Assembly: GCA_013152945.1 (NCBI GenBank)
Contig: JAADFL010000206.1
Span: 1 to 12,571, forward strand
Direction of reading: 5' to 3'
Source: Deltaproteobacteria bacterium
GTDB lineage: Bacteria; Myxococcota_A; JAADFL01
DNA: 12,571 nt
Shown: in pieces, positions 1 through 7,662 of the stretch
Numbering within the stretch: position 1 is the first letter of the stretch
Layout: each line of letters starts with the position of its first letter
Made by a program: the position numbers and the translations under genes
Notes under the pieces: generated by a model
What the model saw: the letters and a program-made list of their open reading frames with translations, nothing else
Told to the model about the DNA's origin: nothing
Database searches by the model: none

Positions 1-90
1 GACACGGACATCGACACTGACACGGATACCGATACTGATACTGATGCAGACTCGGATGCAGATAGTGATACAGATGCGGATTCAGACGTA
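1..90 (+). repeat. Asp-X coding repeat (6-bp period)
   Basis: Fifteen consecutive hexanucleotide units of the form GAY-NNN encode an unbroken run of Asp-X dipeptides. The units have diverged at the third codon positions, so the run is kept at protein level rather than being a recent pure DNA expansion. It may continue leftward beyond the window edge. Confidence 0.85.
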
Positions 91-198
91 GTGATCAAGG
101 GAGGCTGTGCCTCGACAACAACGAACGTATGGCCGGGTCTGCTCATTGCACTGGCTTTGATGTTGAAATCGATGACAAGAAAATCTTCAGGCAAATAA
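1..198 (+). CDS. C-terminus of a surface protein with Asp-X repeat and MYXO-CTERM-like sorting tail (5' truncated)
   Basis: Frame 1 is open from the first base to TAA at 196-198 (65 residues visible). Residues 1-30 are fifteen Asp-X dipeptides (X is mostly Thr, Ala or Ser). After a short VIKGGC segment (Cys at residue 36) comes a hydrophobic stretch of about 14 residues containing Trp and many Leu/Ala, then a basic end (KSMTRKSSGK). Gly-Gly-Cys, membrane helix and basic tail in that order is the layout of the MYXO-CTERM family of C-terminal anchoring signals, in which the Cys is believed to be processed and lipidated by a myxosortase. The Asp-X run is a typical flexible, possibly calcium-binding spacer between an exported domain and the anchor. 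The functional domain lies outside the window, so the protein's activity is unknown. The hydrophobic segment is short, so the anchor assignment is likely but not certain. Confidence 0.75.
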   Translation, partial: DTDIDTDTDTDTDTDADSDADSDTDADSDVVIKGGCASTTTNVWPGLLIALALMLKSMTRKSSGK

Positions 199-270
199 AA
201 AGACAGGAAAGATAAATCAAGCCCGGACAGGACGAACACATTATTAGGTCGATTTGAAATGACACATATG

Positions 271-299
271 TTGCCATCAAACGTACAGGTTGCTATGGT
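271..299 (+). promoter_or_regulatory. Candidate sigma-70 promoter of the radical SAM gene, possibly leaderless
   Basis: TTGCCA (271-276) and TATGGT (294-299) are separated by 17 nt, and the -10 box carries the extended TGC just before it (291-293). That is 5/6 and 4/6 agreement with the consensus boxes. Transcription would begin near 305-308, immediately before the ATG at 309. No Shine-Dalgarno sequence is visible before that ATG. Read from sequence only. Confidence 0.45.
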
Positions 300-308
300 C
301 GAATCTAA

Positions 309-1706
309 ATGAGGATATTACTTGCTGCACCTTTTCCTTACCGGCTGGTTACACCCCTTGGCCTGGGTTACCTTGCAACAGCCTTAAGACGAGCCGGACA
401 CGATGTTGAACTCAAGAATCCGGTAACGGGCCGTGACGATCCAGGTGCCTTTGCCGAATGGTGCAGGCGCCGCGGTTTCGATGTCGTGGGCCTGCAAGTC
501 ATGACATCCGAACGTAACTCCACCCGGGCCTTGCTTGCGGCACTGCGCGACCAACATCCCAAGGCCTTGCGACTTGTCGGCGGGCCCCACGTAACCGGCC
601 GCGGGATTCAGATCTTGGAAGAACTCACAGACGCTCACTATGCATTATGCGGTGAGGCCGAATTGAGTCTGCCCAAGCTCTTGGGATCGATTGACCGGAG
701 ACATCGCCCCTTGCCCGGAAAAAGGCTTGCCGACATTCCGGGACTGGTCTACCGCACAGACAAGGGATTACGGCAAAACCCGGTGGTTTTGATAGAGGAC
801 CTGGATTCCTTGGGACCCTTGCCTTGGGATCTTTTCGATATCGAGGGTTACAACGAGCAGCCCGGCGCAAGTCACGACAGATATCCCTGGTATTGGATTG
901 CGACATCCCGGGGATGCCCGTATTCCTGTTCTTATTGCATGGGGCATGTACTCGGTCAAGGCCGCATGCGTTTTTACAGTCCAAAATACATTGTCGACGA
1001 AATCGAACAAATGAAAAGGCTAGGCATACCGGCCCTGACCTTGGCGGATGACACACCCACGGCCGATCGCAGGCACTTTGTCGAGTTCTGCCTGGAACTT
1101 GAAAGCCGTGGATTAAACATGCCGTGGGACATCGCCGGCAACGGCACACGCTTCGAGACCCTGGACGAAGAATTACTGCAATTAATGGAAAGGACCGGCT
1201 GCCGCCGTGTGGCAGTGGCCATGGAGTCGGGTTCAGCCCGCATACTTGAGCGCTTCGGGCGGCACTACGACCCATGGCAAGCCGTAAGACGTATCAATGA
1301 ACTAGCCCAATCGACGCACATGGGTTTCGAGGTCTTCTTTATGCTCGGTCATCCTGACGAAACCGACACTGACGTATTCAAAACTCTCAAAATACTGCTT
1401 GCACTTAGAGTCGACCGGGCCGCAGTGGGCCTCTTTTCACCCTGGCCCGGCACGCCAATCACCAATGAGCTCGAGCGCCAAGGGAGACTGCCGGCACTGC
1501 CGGATAAGTCATTTCTCTACAAATACGCAGCCCTACCGACACGTACGATATCCATCCGGCGTCTAAGGTTCTATCAAATGCTGCTTTACGCAACTTTTTT
1601 TGCCCGGCCCGGACAGGCATCCAAACTTTTTCGCGAGATGGGCGCCAAATTCGTATTTGGTTCTGCAGCCAGGTTGTTATCGACCACGCTGGGCTTGAAA
1701 AAATAG
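309..1706 (+). CDS. B12-binding-domain-type radical SAM protein, substrate unknown
   Basis: A 465-residue cytoplasmic enzyme. The N-terminal half (about 1-140) has the cobalamin-binding-type Rossmann fold: it begins MRILLAAPFP, has LGLGYLATALRR at 17-28, VVGLQV at 59-64 and GGPHVT at 91-96. The radical SAM core follows, with the [4Fe-4S] cluster motif CxxxCxxC at C203, C207 and C210 (context SRGCPYSCSYC) and a SAM-contact-type AMESGS at 304-309. Such enzymes reductively cleave SAM to start radical chemistry, often methylation or ring rearrangement in lipid, pigment or antibiotic biosynthesis. The cobalamin-ligating DxHxxG motif is not visible, so B12 may be absent or bound without a His ligand. 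The start is supported by the family-typical N-terminus and by the upstream promoter, not by a ribosome binding site. The gene stands alone, facing away from the surface-protein tail and convergent with tatC, so context gives no substrate. Confidence 0.85.
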   Translation: MRILLAAPFPYRLVTPLGLGYLATALRRAGHDVELKNPVTGRDDPGAFAEWCRRRGFDVVGLQVMTSERNSTRALLAALRDQHPKALRLVGGPHVTGRGIQILEELTDAHYALCGEAELSLPKLLGSIDRRHRPLPGKRLADIPGLVYRTDKGLRQNPVVLIEDLDSLGPLPWDLFDIEGYNEQPGASHDRYPWYWIATSRGCPYSCSYCMGHVLGQGRMRFYSPKYIVDEIEQMKRLGIPALTLADDTPTADRRHFVEFCLELESRGLNMPWDIAGNGTRFETLDEELLQLMERTGCRRVAVAMESGSARILERFGRHYDPWQAVRRINELAQSTHMGFEVFFMLGHPDETDTDVFKTLKILLALRVDRAAVGLFSPWPGTPITNELERQGRLPALPDKSFLYKYAALPTRTISIRRLRFYQMLLYATFFARPGQASKLFREMGAKFVFGSAARLLSTTLGLKK

Positions 1707-1752
1707 CTGCGCACGAGATGACTTGTAAAAACTGTGAAAAAACTTGAGAATG

Positions 1753-2634
1753 CTATCCTACCGGCCCGGATTCATCCGTGTCCGGCCTCTCTTTCTTGTT
1801 TTTCTTGTTTTCTTTTTCTTTATCATCCTTTTTCTCATCATCTGAATCTTCTCTCTTCCTGCTGATAATCCATGCAAGAATGATCCCTATTTCATACAAG
1901 GCCCACAAAGGTCCGAACATCATCAACATGCTCCACGGATCCTGCGGAGTCAGCACGGCCGACAAGACCGCAAGTATGACCAGGGCATACCCCCTGCGTT
2001 TGGAAAACCACTTCCAGCTCGCTATCCTGGTTGCAGAAACCATGGCAATGAAAAGCGGGGTCTCAAAGGCAAAACCAAAGCCCAGCAAGAGCTTTATGGT
2101 CAGAGAAATATGATCGGAAAGGGCAATCTGTAGTGTATCACGGCCTGTCTTTACTCCAAACACGGGCAGCAACAAACCTGGAGACGTGTCAAGAGAATAG
2201 TGAATCAGGAAATTGAAAGCAAACGGGAGCATGATGAAATAGCAGAAGGAAAGGCCGAGTGCGAAAAGGAACAGGGACGACAGCACGAACGGCAAGGCGA
2301 GTTTCCTCTCGTGGGCATAGAACGCAGGATCAATGAAACGCCAGGCCTGGTAAATCACGTAGGGTGCAGCCAAAACCAGGCCGCCGAACAATGCAACCTT
2401 TAGGTGCACGAAAAATTTCTCCATGACCTTGAGTAACAATACGCCATGGGGAGCCTGCGGATTTGCGGCCAAGGCGTCCAACAAGGGCTTTTTCAGAACA
2501 TATAGTAGATCCCCCCTGAAAACCCATGCGATGATGAAACAAATTCCCACTGCAAGTGCAGATCGTATTATCCTTGCACGAAGTTCACGGATATGCTCCA
2601 TGAAGGGCATCCTGTTGTCCTGGACAGTGCTCAA
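1753..2634 (-). CDS. tatC: Sec-independent protein translocase subunit TatC
   Basis: TatC is the polytopic inner-membrane receptor of the twin-arginine pathway. It binds RR signal peptides together with TatB and exports folded, often cofactor-containing proteins. The 293 residues show the N-terminal signature MPFMEHIRELRARI (9-22), the loop with FIDPAFYAHERKLALP (100-115; E109 aligns with E. coli E103), FGFAFETP (186-193) and TPQD (229-232), with six hydrophobic segments between about 24 and 258. After residue 258 there is a tail of about 35 residues rich in Lys, Glu and Asp, longer than in the roughly 250-residue family norm. The longest start is TTG at 2634, overlapping the tatB-like stop as TTGA. 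An ATG at 2610, preceded by AGGA, is the alternative and would begin right at the conserved MPFMEH. It is the last gene of the operon. Confidence 0.95.
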   Translation of the reverse strand: MSTVQDNRMPFMEHIRELRARIIRSALAVGICFIIAWVFRGDLLYVLKKPLLDALAANPQAPHGVLLLKVMEKFFVHLKVALFGGLVLAAPYVIYQAWRFIDPAFYAHERKLALPFVLSSLFLFALGLSFCYFIMLPFAFNFLIHYSLDTSPGLLLPVFGVKTGRDTLQIALSDHISLTIKLLLGFGFAFETPLFIAMVSATRIASWKWFSKRRGYALVILAVLSAVLTPQDPWSMLMMFGPLWALYEIGIILAWIISRKREDSDDEKKDDKEKENKKNKKERPDTDESGPVG

Positions 2635-2936
2635 TGCCCTTTTCCTTTTTCTTTCTCTTCTTCACTATTCTCATGAGTCTCGTCTCTATCTTCCCTTATG
2701 CCGGAATCTTTTGCATTCTTGTCCTTCCTGGCCGATGTTTGTCTCAGGTCATCGAGTTCGGAGGTCAGGTCTTCCGTCTCGTCCTCGATTGCTCTTCTCA
2801 CACCATTTGCAGCATCCCGCAATTCACGCATACCCTTTCCAAGTGATTTTGCGAAACCGGGAAGTTTCTCCGGCCCAAGCGCAACCAAGGCGATAACAAG
2901 AATAAGCACCAGCTCCCAAAAACCTATACCAAACAT
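2631..2936 (-). CDS. tatB: TatA/TatB-family translocase protein, TatB-like
   Basis: A 101-residue single-pass membrane protein of the twin-arginine export system. The N-terminus MFGIGFWELVLIL is TatB-like, including the polar E8 in the helix where E. coli TatB has Glu and TatA usually Gln. It is followed by the hinge ALGPEKLP and an amphipathic helix starting FAKSLGKGMRELRD. The remaining half, from about residue 50, is a highly charged, probably disordered tail. TatB pairs with TatC in the signal-peptide receptor complex, and the overlap with the tatC start supports that role. The ATG is preceded by GGAG at 2950-2953, only just past the chemoreceptor stop, with a long spacing of 13 nt. TatA versus TatB cannot be fully settled because no second tatA-type gene is in the window. 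Confidence 0.88.
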   Translation of the reverse strand: MFGIGFWELVLILVIALVALGPEKLPGFAKSLGKGMRELRDAANGVRRAIEDETEDLTSELDDLRQTSARKDKNAKDSGIREDRDETHENSEEEKEKGKGH

Positions 2937-2955
2937 GATGTATTCCCGGCTCCAA

Positions 2956-5058
2956 TCAGACCTTGAAACGTATCACTTCCTTCTGGAGCATCTCGGACTG
3001 CTCACTTAAGATCGAAACGGTCTTTGCCATATCCTGGGTAGCCGCCTGGTTTTCTTCTGCAACCTGTCGAATATTTTCAACCGCCATCAAGACCTGCTCG
3101 GCGCCCTTTGTCTGCTCGCGCTGAGCCACGTTAAGCTGATTGACCATGTCGGAAATGTTCTCTATGGCCAAGGTGATCTGCCGGCTCCCCCTGGACTGCT
3201 CGCGGCTCGAACGCTCTACCATCTGGGTTATTACCTTCATCTGCTCTGCACTCTTCATTATTTGCTCCGAGCCCTTGGCCTGCTCGGCAGTCGCCTTTGC
3301 CATCTGTTGAACCGCCTCTGCGATCCGGTTTATGGCCTCGGTCACCTGCTTGCTTCCCCTTGCCTGTTCCTGTGCGGCCCGCGCTATTGCCTTGATACTG
3401 TCGGTCGATCGTATGGCGCTCTCCCGGATCCTCTTCAGTGCGTCCTCGGCACGCGAGGAAAGGCCCACGCCTTCCTTTACAGCCTCGGCGGCATGCCCCA
3501 TTGCTTCGATGGCATTCTTGGAATCCGACTGGATTGCCGTTATCAAACCGGTAATTTCCTTTGTGGATGTAGCCGTCCTTTCAGCCAGGTCTTTGATTTC
3601 ATCGGCTACCACTGCGAATCCCTTTCCATGCTCCCCGGCCTGAGCCGCAATTATCGCCGCATTCAACGCAAGCAGATCCGTCTGTTCGGTTACTTCGTCT
3701 ATTACCGTCACAATCTTTCCTATAGTCTTGATTTTCTGGCCCAAGGCATCGATCACATCTTCGGTCACCTTCGAAGATTCGGCTATGCGGCTGATACCTC
3801 CAATTACCTTGCGCAAGGCATCGACACCCCCACGGGCTGCATCCGCCACCTCGGCGGAGAGCTTCTCGGTTTCATTGGCATGCATTTCCACCTGGTCTAT
3901 AGAAACATCCATCTCGTTCATCGCGCTGGAAGTTTCCTCTGCAGTCCTGGACAGGTCCTCGATGTTCCTGGCCACCTCCTTGATGGAATATGCCATCTCC
4001 TCGATTGAAGTAGTTGTCTGCTCGACCGATGCAGCCAAATTCTCCATATTTCCCGCCACTTCTTCATTTGTGGCCGCCATCTCCAAAATGGATGAACTGC
4101 TCTCCTCGGCACTTGCTGCCAGGTTCTCGACGTTTTTCGCAATCCCCTTGAGTGAGGTAAGCATCTCTTCCATGGAGCTTGATGTCTCTTCCACTGCAGA
4201 GACCTGTTCTCCCACGCCATTGCCGACTAGTTTCGTGCTCTTGGATATCTTTTCAGCCACGTTCGTCAGATAGTCCGTTGCATTTCTGATCCTGCTTACG
4301 ATTCGATTGAGATTTATGCTTATGGTGTTGACCGCATCAGCGAGTTGTTCCACCTCATCCCCTGTCTCTATGGTGACGATCGATGTAAGATCTCCACTGG
4401 CCATCTTTCGGGAAGCCTCCACCAGTGTTCCAAACCTGGAAAAGGTAACGCCCGAGAAAATATAAAGGATAACCGCGATAATTATAATCAAGCCCATACC
4501 CGTCAATAACGTCTTCCACAGCACATCCCGGGCCGATTCTTCCATCAAGGCGGGAGAGAGACCCAAGGCGACCCATCCAAGAACAATACCTGTCATTCCG
4601 GACTGCCTTATCTTCACTGTTGCTGATATGACACCGGGTAATATACTTTGATCCTTGCTCTGCATCCTTGTTTTTTCCAAGTGCTTGTTTGCAATTCTTT
4701 GAAGGGCGTCTTCCTCCAGGGCGAGCCAATTCGACCTGCTTGAAAAAACCTTGCCTTTTCGATCCAAGACCAACACATACACTATATCCGGATTGTCTTC
4801 CATGGCCTGTTCGATTATCTTGGAAATATCCTTTCTCTTCCTTTCCTTCAACGGTTCGGCAACTTCAACACGCAGGCTTCTGGCCACTACTCCGGCCCTG
4901 CCCTTCAGATCCTCAATGAACCTGTCCTTGGCGGTAAAGTAGAACACCAAATCCAGCAGTACCACCATCAACAACATTCCGAACGCCATGAGGCCCAAGA
5001 GTTTTAACCGAATACTAATTCTCAACCGGCTACGATGCTCTTCTCCTTCGGTCGGCAT
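2956..5058 (-). CDS. Methyl-accepting chemotaxis protein with extended four-helix-bundle repeats
   Basis: A 700-residue transmembrane chemoreceptor that would pass signals to CheA/CheW. Order: cytoplasmic N-terminus, TM1 (about 19-42), periplasmic sensor of about 135 residues with a Cache-like strand ([14 protein letters not shown], 92-105), TM2 (about 182-204), HAMP (about 205-255, including ASGDL and [12 protein letters not shown]), then a long coiled-coil signalling domain. The hairpin tip is at 455-495, with [10 protein letters not shown] and [17 protein letters not shown]. The tip reads [11 protein letters not shown] where the common form is NAAIEAARAGE (I470 and Q473). Four 28-residue units flank it on each arm (281-392 and 564-675). 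No C-terminal pentapeptide docking site for CheR/CheB is seen. AAGGAGG (5063-5069) precedes the ATG. The gene lies 21 nt after the PBP1A gene and just before tatB, an unusual place for a receptor, with no che genes nearby. The ligand is unknown. Confidence 0.95.
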   Translation of the reverse strand: MPTEGEEHRSRLRISIRLKLLGLMAFGMLLMVVLLDLVFYFTAKDRFIEDLKGRAGVVARSLRVEVAEPLKERKRKDISKIIEQAMEDNPDIVYVLVLDRKGKVFSSRSNWLALEEDALQRIANKHLEKTRMQSKDQSILPGVISATVKIRQSGMTGIVLGWVALGLSPALMEESARDVLWKTLLTGMGLIIIIAVILYIFSGVTFSRFGTLVEASRKMASGDLTSIVTIETGDEVEQLADAVNTISINLNRIVSRIRNATDYLTNVAEKISKSTKLVGNGVGEQVSAVEETSSSMEEMLTSLKGIAKNVENLAASAEESSSSILEMAATNEEVAGNMENLAASVEQTTTSIEEMAYSIKEVARNIEDLSRTAEETSSAMNEMDVSIDQVEMHANETEKLSAEVADAARGGVDALRKVIGGISRIAESSKVTEDVIDALGQKIKTIGKIVTVIDEVTEQTDLLALNAAIIAAQAGEHGKGFAVVADEIKDLAERTATSTKEITGLITAIQSDSKNAIEAMGHAAEAVKEGVGLSSRAEDALKRIRESAIRSTDSIKAIARAAQEQARGSKQVTEAINRIAEAVQQMAKATAEQAKGSEQIMKSAEQMKVITQMVERSSREQSRGSRQITLAIENISDMVNQLNVAQREQTKGAEQVLMAVENIRQVAEENQAATQDMAKTVSILSEQSEMLQKEVIRFKV
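3034..3369 (-). repeat. Four 28-residue (84-bp) repeats, ascending arm of the chemoreceptor
   Basis: Residues 564-591, 592-619, 620-647 and 648-675 each begin EQ(A/S/T)(R/K)G(S/A) and continue (K/E/R)Q(V/I), aligning without gaps over 28 residues. The count and length match the four units of the other arm, as expected if the two arms lengthen together in an antiparallel hairpin. Confidence 0.8.
3883..4218 (-). repeat. Four 28-residue (84-bp) repeats, descending arm of the chemoreceptor
   Basis: Residues 281-308, 309-336, 337-364 and 365-392 align without gaps on the pattern NxENLAASxEExSSSxxEM followed by four to nine more residues ending EVA-like. Twenty-eight residues is four heptads, so each unit keeps coiled-coil register. 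The units are diverged, so this is old duplication rather than recent tandem expansion. Confidence 0.8.
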
Positions 5059-5079
5059 ATTTCCTCCTTGCCCGGTTAC

Positions 5080-7614
5080 CTAGAAATCCAGGTCATGCTT
5101 GAAAAACATGTCCTCCTCCAGGCCTTGCCGCAGGTGCGTGTACTCCTTGGGCTCTGTTCCTTGAATGTAAGCCTCAATTAACGTATGCCTGGTATCGGGT
5201 CTGGCCAACAACCCGGTAAGCCTGTCGATTTTCCTGAATACTATGCCCTCGGGCGTCCTGAATTCCCTAGGCGGCCGGCCCTTCAAAGCGGCTTTCATGT
5301 AACGAAGCCATATCGGTAAAGCAGCCTTGCCACCTGTTTCCCACTTGCCCAAGGGCCTTTCATAGTGATCATGGCCTATCCAGACGCTGGTCAACAGGTC
5401 CTTGGTGAACCCCATGAACCATGCATCATACTGGTCATTGGTCGTTCCGGTCTTCCCGCCTGCAGGCAGGCCCAGCCTCGATGCCTCCACACCTGTTCCC
5501 ATTTGCACAACTTCACGCAATAACTTGGTTATGATGTAGGCTACCTGAGGGCTTAATATCTGTTTCGGCTCATGGCCGAGAGCATCAACCAGCCGGGAGA
5601 GTTGGTCCTCCGGTGGAAGCAGTTCATCCCAGAAAACAGTATGGTCTTCCAATATTCTTCCATGCCGGTCGAATATCCTCCTGACATACGTCACAGGCAT
5701 CCTGGTGCCGCCTCTGACGAACACTCCGTACACTGATGCCAATTCTTCCATGGTGACACAGGATGATCCCAACACCAGACCGGGTTCCTCCTTTAATGGA
5801 GACTTTATCCCAAGCTTGTGTGCAAATTCGATGGCATATGGAATACCGATATCTACAAGTATCTTGACTGACGGTATATTCCTGGATTCGACCAGGGCCT
5901 CCCTGAAAGTCAGGTCGCCCATGAACTCTTCACCGTAATTTGATGGCTTCCACCTGTCCGCGCTATCCAGATCGTCCGTAACTATCGGTGAATCTATCAC
6001 AACCGTGGATGGCGTATATTTCTTGCTTGGAGAAGAAAGCGCGGCCGAGTAAACGATGGGTTTGAAAGCACTGCCGGGCTGCCGGCAAGCCTGGATAGCC
6101 CTGTTGAAGCGGCTTTCATCGAAATCGTATCCTCCGATCATTGCCTTTACGTAACCACTGTCAGGCTCTACCGAGTATAGTGCACCCTGCACGATCGGCT
6201 CCTGGTACAGCTCGAAAACGGTCGACTCGGCCTTCTCCTGTGTTCTAGGTCGCCTGCCGAAAAGCGACTTATAATCGGTCGGCTCGACCAAAATCACATC
6301 CCCTGCCGAGAGAGCCTGCGAGACCTTTTCTATACGATCAGCCTCCGGTGTCTTTTCCGGGTTGGGCTTCCTGGCCCACCACATACCACGGAGCGGTAAG
6401 ACGCCCTGGACATTACCCACCCTTACCGTTGCAGCCTGGGTATCGTCATCCACTCTGGTAACAAGGCCGACGTATACCTCTCCCTTTTTCAGTGCATCCT
6501 TGTATCTTTCGGCGGTCTTTTTTAGAAATTCGAGTCTTTGGGTTTGGCTGGCCAGGTGTGCAAGCGGCCCCCGGAACCCCTGCCTCTTGTCCATTCTATG
6601 AAGGCCCCATGAAATCGCTTTCCGAGCATAGTCCTGCAAGCGTGTATCCACGGTGCCATAGACCTTCAATCCACCTTCCAGCAAGGCCTTCTTGCCATAT
6701 TTTTCTTGTATATAATTTCGCAAGTACTCGGTGAAATACGGCGCAATCTCATCATAAAGGTTGGGGACAGGCTTGATTTCAACCTTTTGTGCAAATGCCT
6801 CGTCGGCCATCTTTTGATCAATGAAACCTTCTTCCACCATTCGCCTCAATACGTACTTCTGGCGTTCCTTGGCCGCCTTCATGTCCACGCTTGGCGAGTA
6901 CTTGCTCGGGGCCTGCGGCAATCCGGCGATGAGTGTCATCTCCGCCAGGTTCAAATCCCATACATTTTTCCCAAAGTAATTCTTGGCCGCAGCCTGCACC
7001 CCGTACGCCTTGTGTCCCAGGAATATCTGTGACAAGTAGAGAAACAAAATATCTTGTTTCGAGAGCTTGCTTTCCAACCTCCTGGCAAGGATTGCCTCCA
7101 TAATTTTCCTTTTAAGCGACCTCTCCCTGGACAAAAAGGATTTGGCTACCTGCTGTGTCAGGGTAGAGCCGCCCTGAACCACTCTTCCGGCTTTCAAATT
7201 TTCCCAAGCTGCTCTCAAAATGGAGATATAATCAATCCCGCTGTGTTCATAAAAGCTGCTGTCTTCCGAGGCAATAAATGCCTGTATCAGCAGTTTAGGC
7301 ACCTTTTCGAAAGGTACGATTTCCCGCCTTTCTTCACCGAACTGACCGATGACCCTGCCGGTTTCATCATAAATTATTGTGGGCAACCTGGGTTTGTAGT
7401 CATGCAGGGAATCTATGTTCGGTAAAAGAGAGGCAAAATAAATATATGCACCGGCCCCGGCAAAGAGGCCGGTAACCACGGACAAACAAAGTAAAAAATA
7501 CAGGTATCGTGCGAGCCTCCTGCCATATCCACCCACTATCCTGGGATTTGCAGTGATAACCTCGATACGCATGGCGGCAGGTTCTTCCTTGGCCTTGTTT
7601 TCGCTATCTCCCAT
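5080..7614 (-). CDS. mrcA: Class A penicillin-binding protein (PBP1A type): glycosyltransferase/transpeptidase
   Basis: A bifunctional peptidoglycan synthase that polymerises lipid II and cross-links stem peptides outside the inner membrane. The 844 residues comprise a cytoplasmic N-terminus, TM anchor (about 36-60), GT51 domain (about 80-265) with EDSSFYEHSG (catalytic E117) and GGSTLTQQ (148-155), an OB-like insert (about 375-445) as in PBP1A proteins, and a transpeptidase domain with SxxK at S515-K518 (GSAFKP), SxN at S577-N579 and KTG at 721-723. In GT51 motif III the usual ILExYLN reads ILFLYLS, so the conserved Glu is F191. ATG at 7614 has only a distant AGAGGG upstream. An internal ATG at residue 15 (7572) after GGAAGAA is possible and leaves all domains intact. 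The gene follows the reductase-like gene by 48 nt and precedes the chemoreceptor by 21 nt. The symbol reflects domain type, not proven orthology. Confidence 0.93.
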   Translation of the reverse strand: MGDSENKAKEEPAAMRIEVITANPRIVGGYGRRLARYLYFLLCLSVVTGLFAGAGAYIYFASLLPNIDSLHDYKPRLPTIIYDETGRVIGQFGEERREIVPFEKVPKLLIQAFIASEDSSFYEHSGIDYISILRAAWENLKAGRVVQGGSTLTQQVAKSFLSRERSLKRKIMEAILARRLESKLSKQDILFLYLSQIFLGHKAYGVQAAAKNYFGKNVWDLNLAEMTLIAGLPQAPSKYSPSVDMKAAKERQKYVLRRMVEEGFIDQKMADEAFAQKVEIKPVPNLYDEIAPYFTEYLRNYIQEKYGKKALLEGGLKVYGTVDTRLQDYARKAISWGLHRMDKRQGFRGPLAHLASQTQRLEFLKKTAERYKDALKKGEVYVGLVTRVDDDTQAATVRVGNVQGVLPLRGMWWARKPNPEKTPEADRIEKVSQALSAGDVILVEPTDYKSLFGRRPRTQEKAESTVFELYQEPIVQGALYSVEPDSGYVKAMIGGYDFDESRFNRAIQACRQPGSAFKPIVYSAALSSPSKKYTPSTVVIDSPIVTDDLDSADRWKPSNYGEEFMGDLTFREALVESRNIPSVKILVDIGIPYAIEFAHKLGIKSPLKEEPGLVLGSSCVTMEELASVYGVFVRGGTRMPVTYVRRIFDRHGRILEDHTVFWDELLPPEDQLSRLVDALGHEPKQILSPQVAYIITKLLREVVQMGTGVEASRLGLPAGGKTGTTNDQYDAWFMGFTKDLLTSVWIGHDHYERPLGKWETGGKAALPIWLRYMKAALKGRPPREFRTPEGIVFRKIDRLTGLLARPDTRHTLIEAYIQGTEPKEYTHLRQGLEEDMFFKHDLDF

Positions 7615-7662
7615 GTCGTGTAATCGCCCTCTTTTCTCTCTATCTTCACACCTACTGTTATA

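Noticed and set aside
625-1275. Long minus-strand open frame (216 codons) inside the radical SAM gene
   Set aside because: It is antisense to a gene with clear motifs, has no ribosome binding site, and its composition (Cys/Arg/Pro-rich) is typical of a shadow frame.
1707-1752. Bidirectional terminator between the convergent radical SAM and tatC genes
   Set aside because: T-rich and A-rich runs are present, but I could not find a stem of useful length.
3262-4273. Plus-strand open frames of 248 and 181 codons opposite the chemoreceptor
   Set aside because: The Leu/Cys/Gly and Ser/Ala repeats mirror the heptad repeats of the real minus-strand gene.
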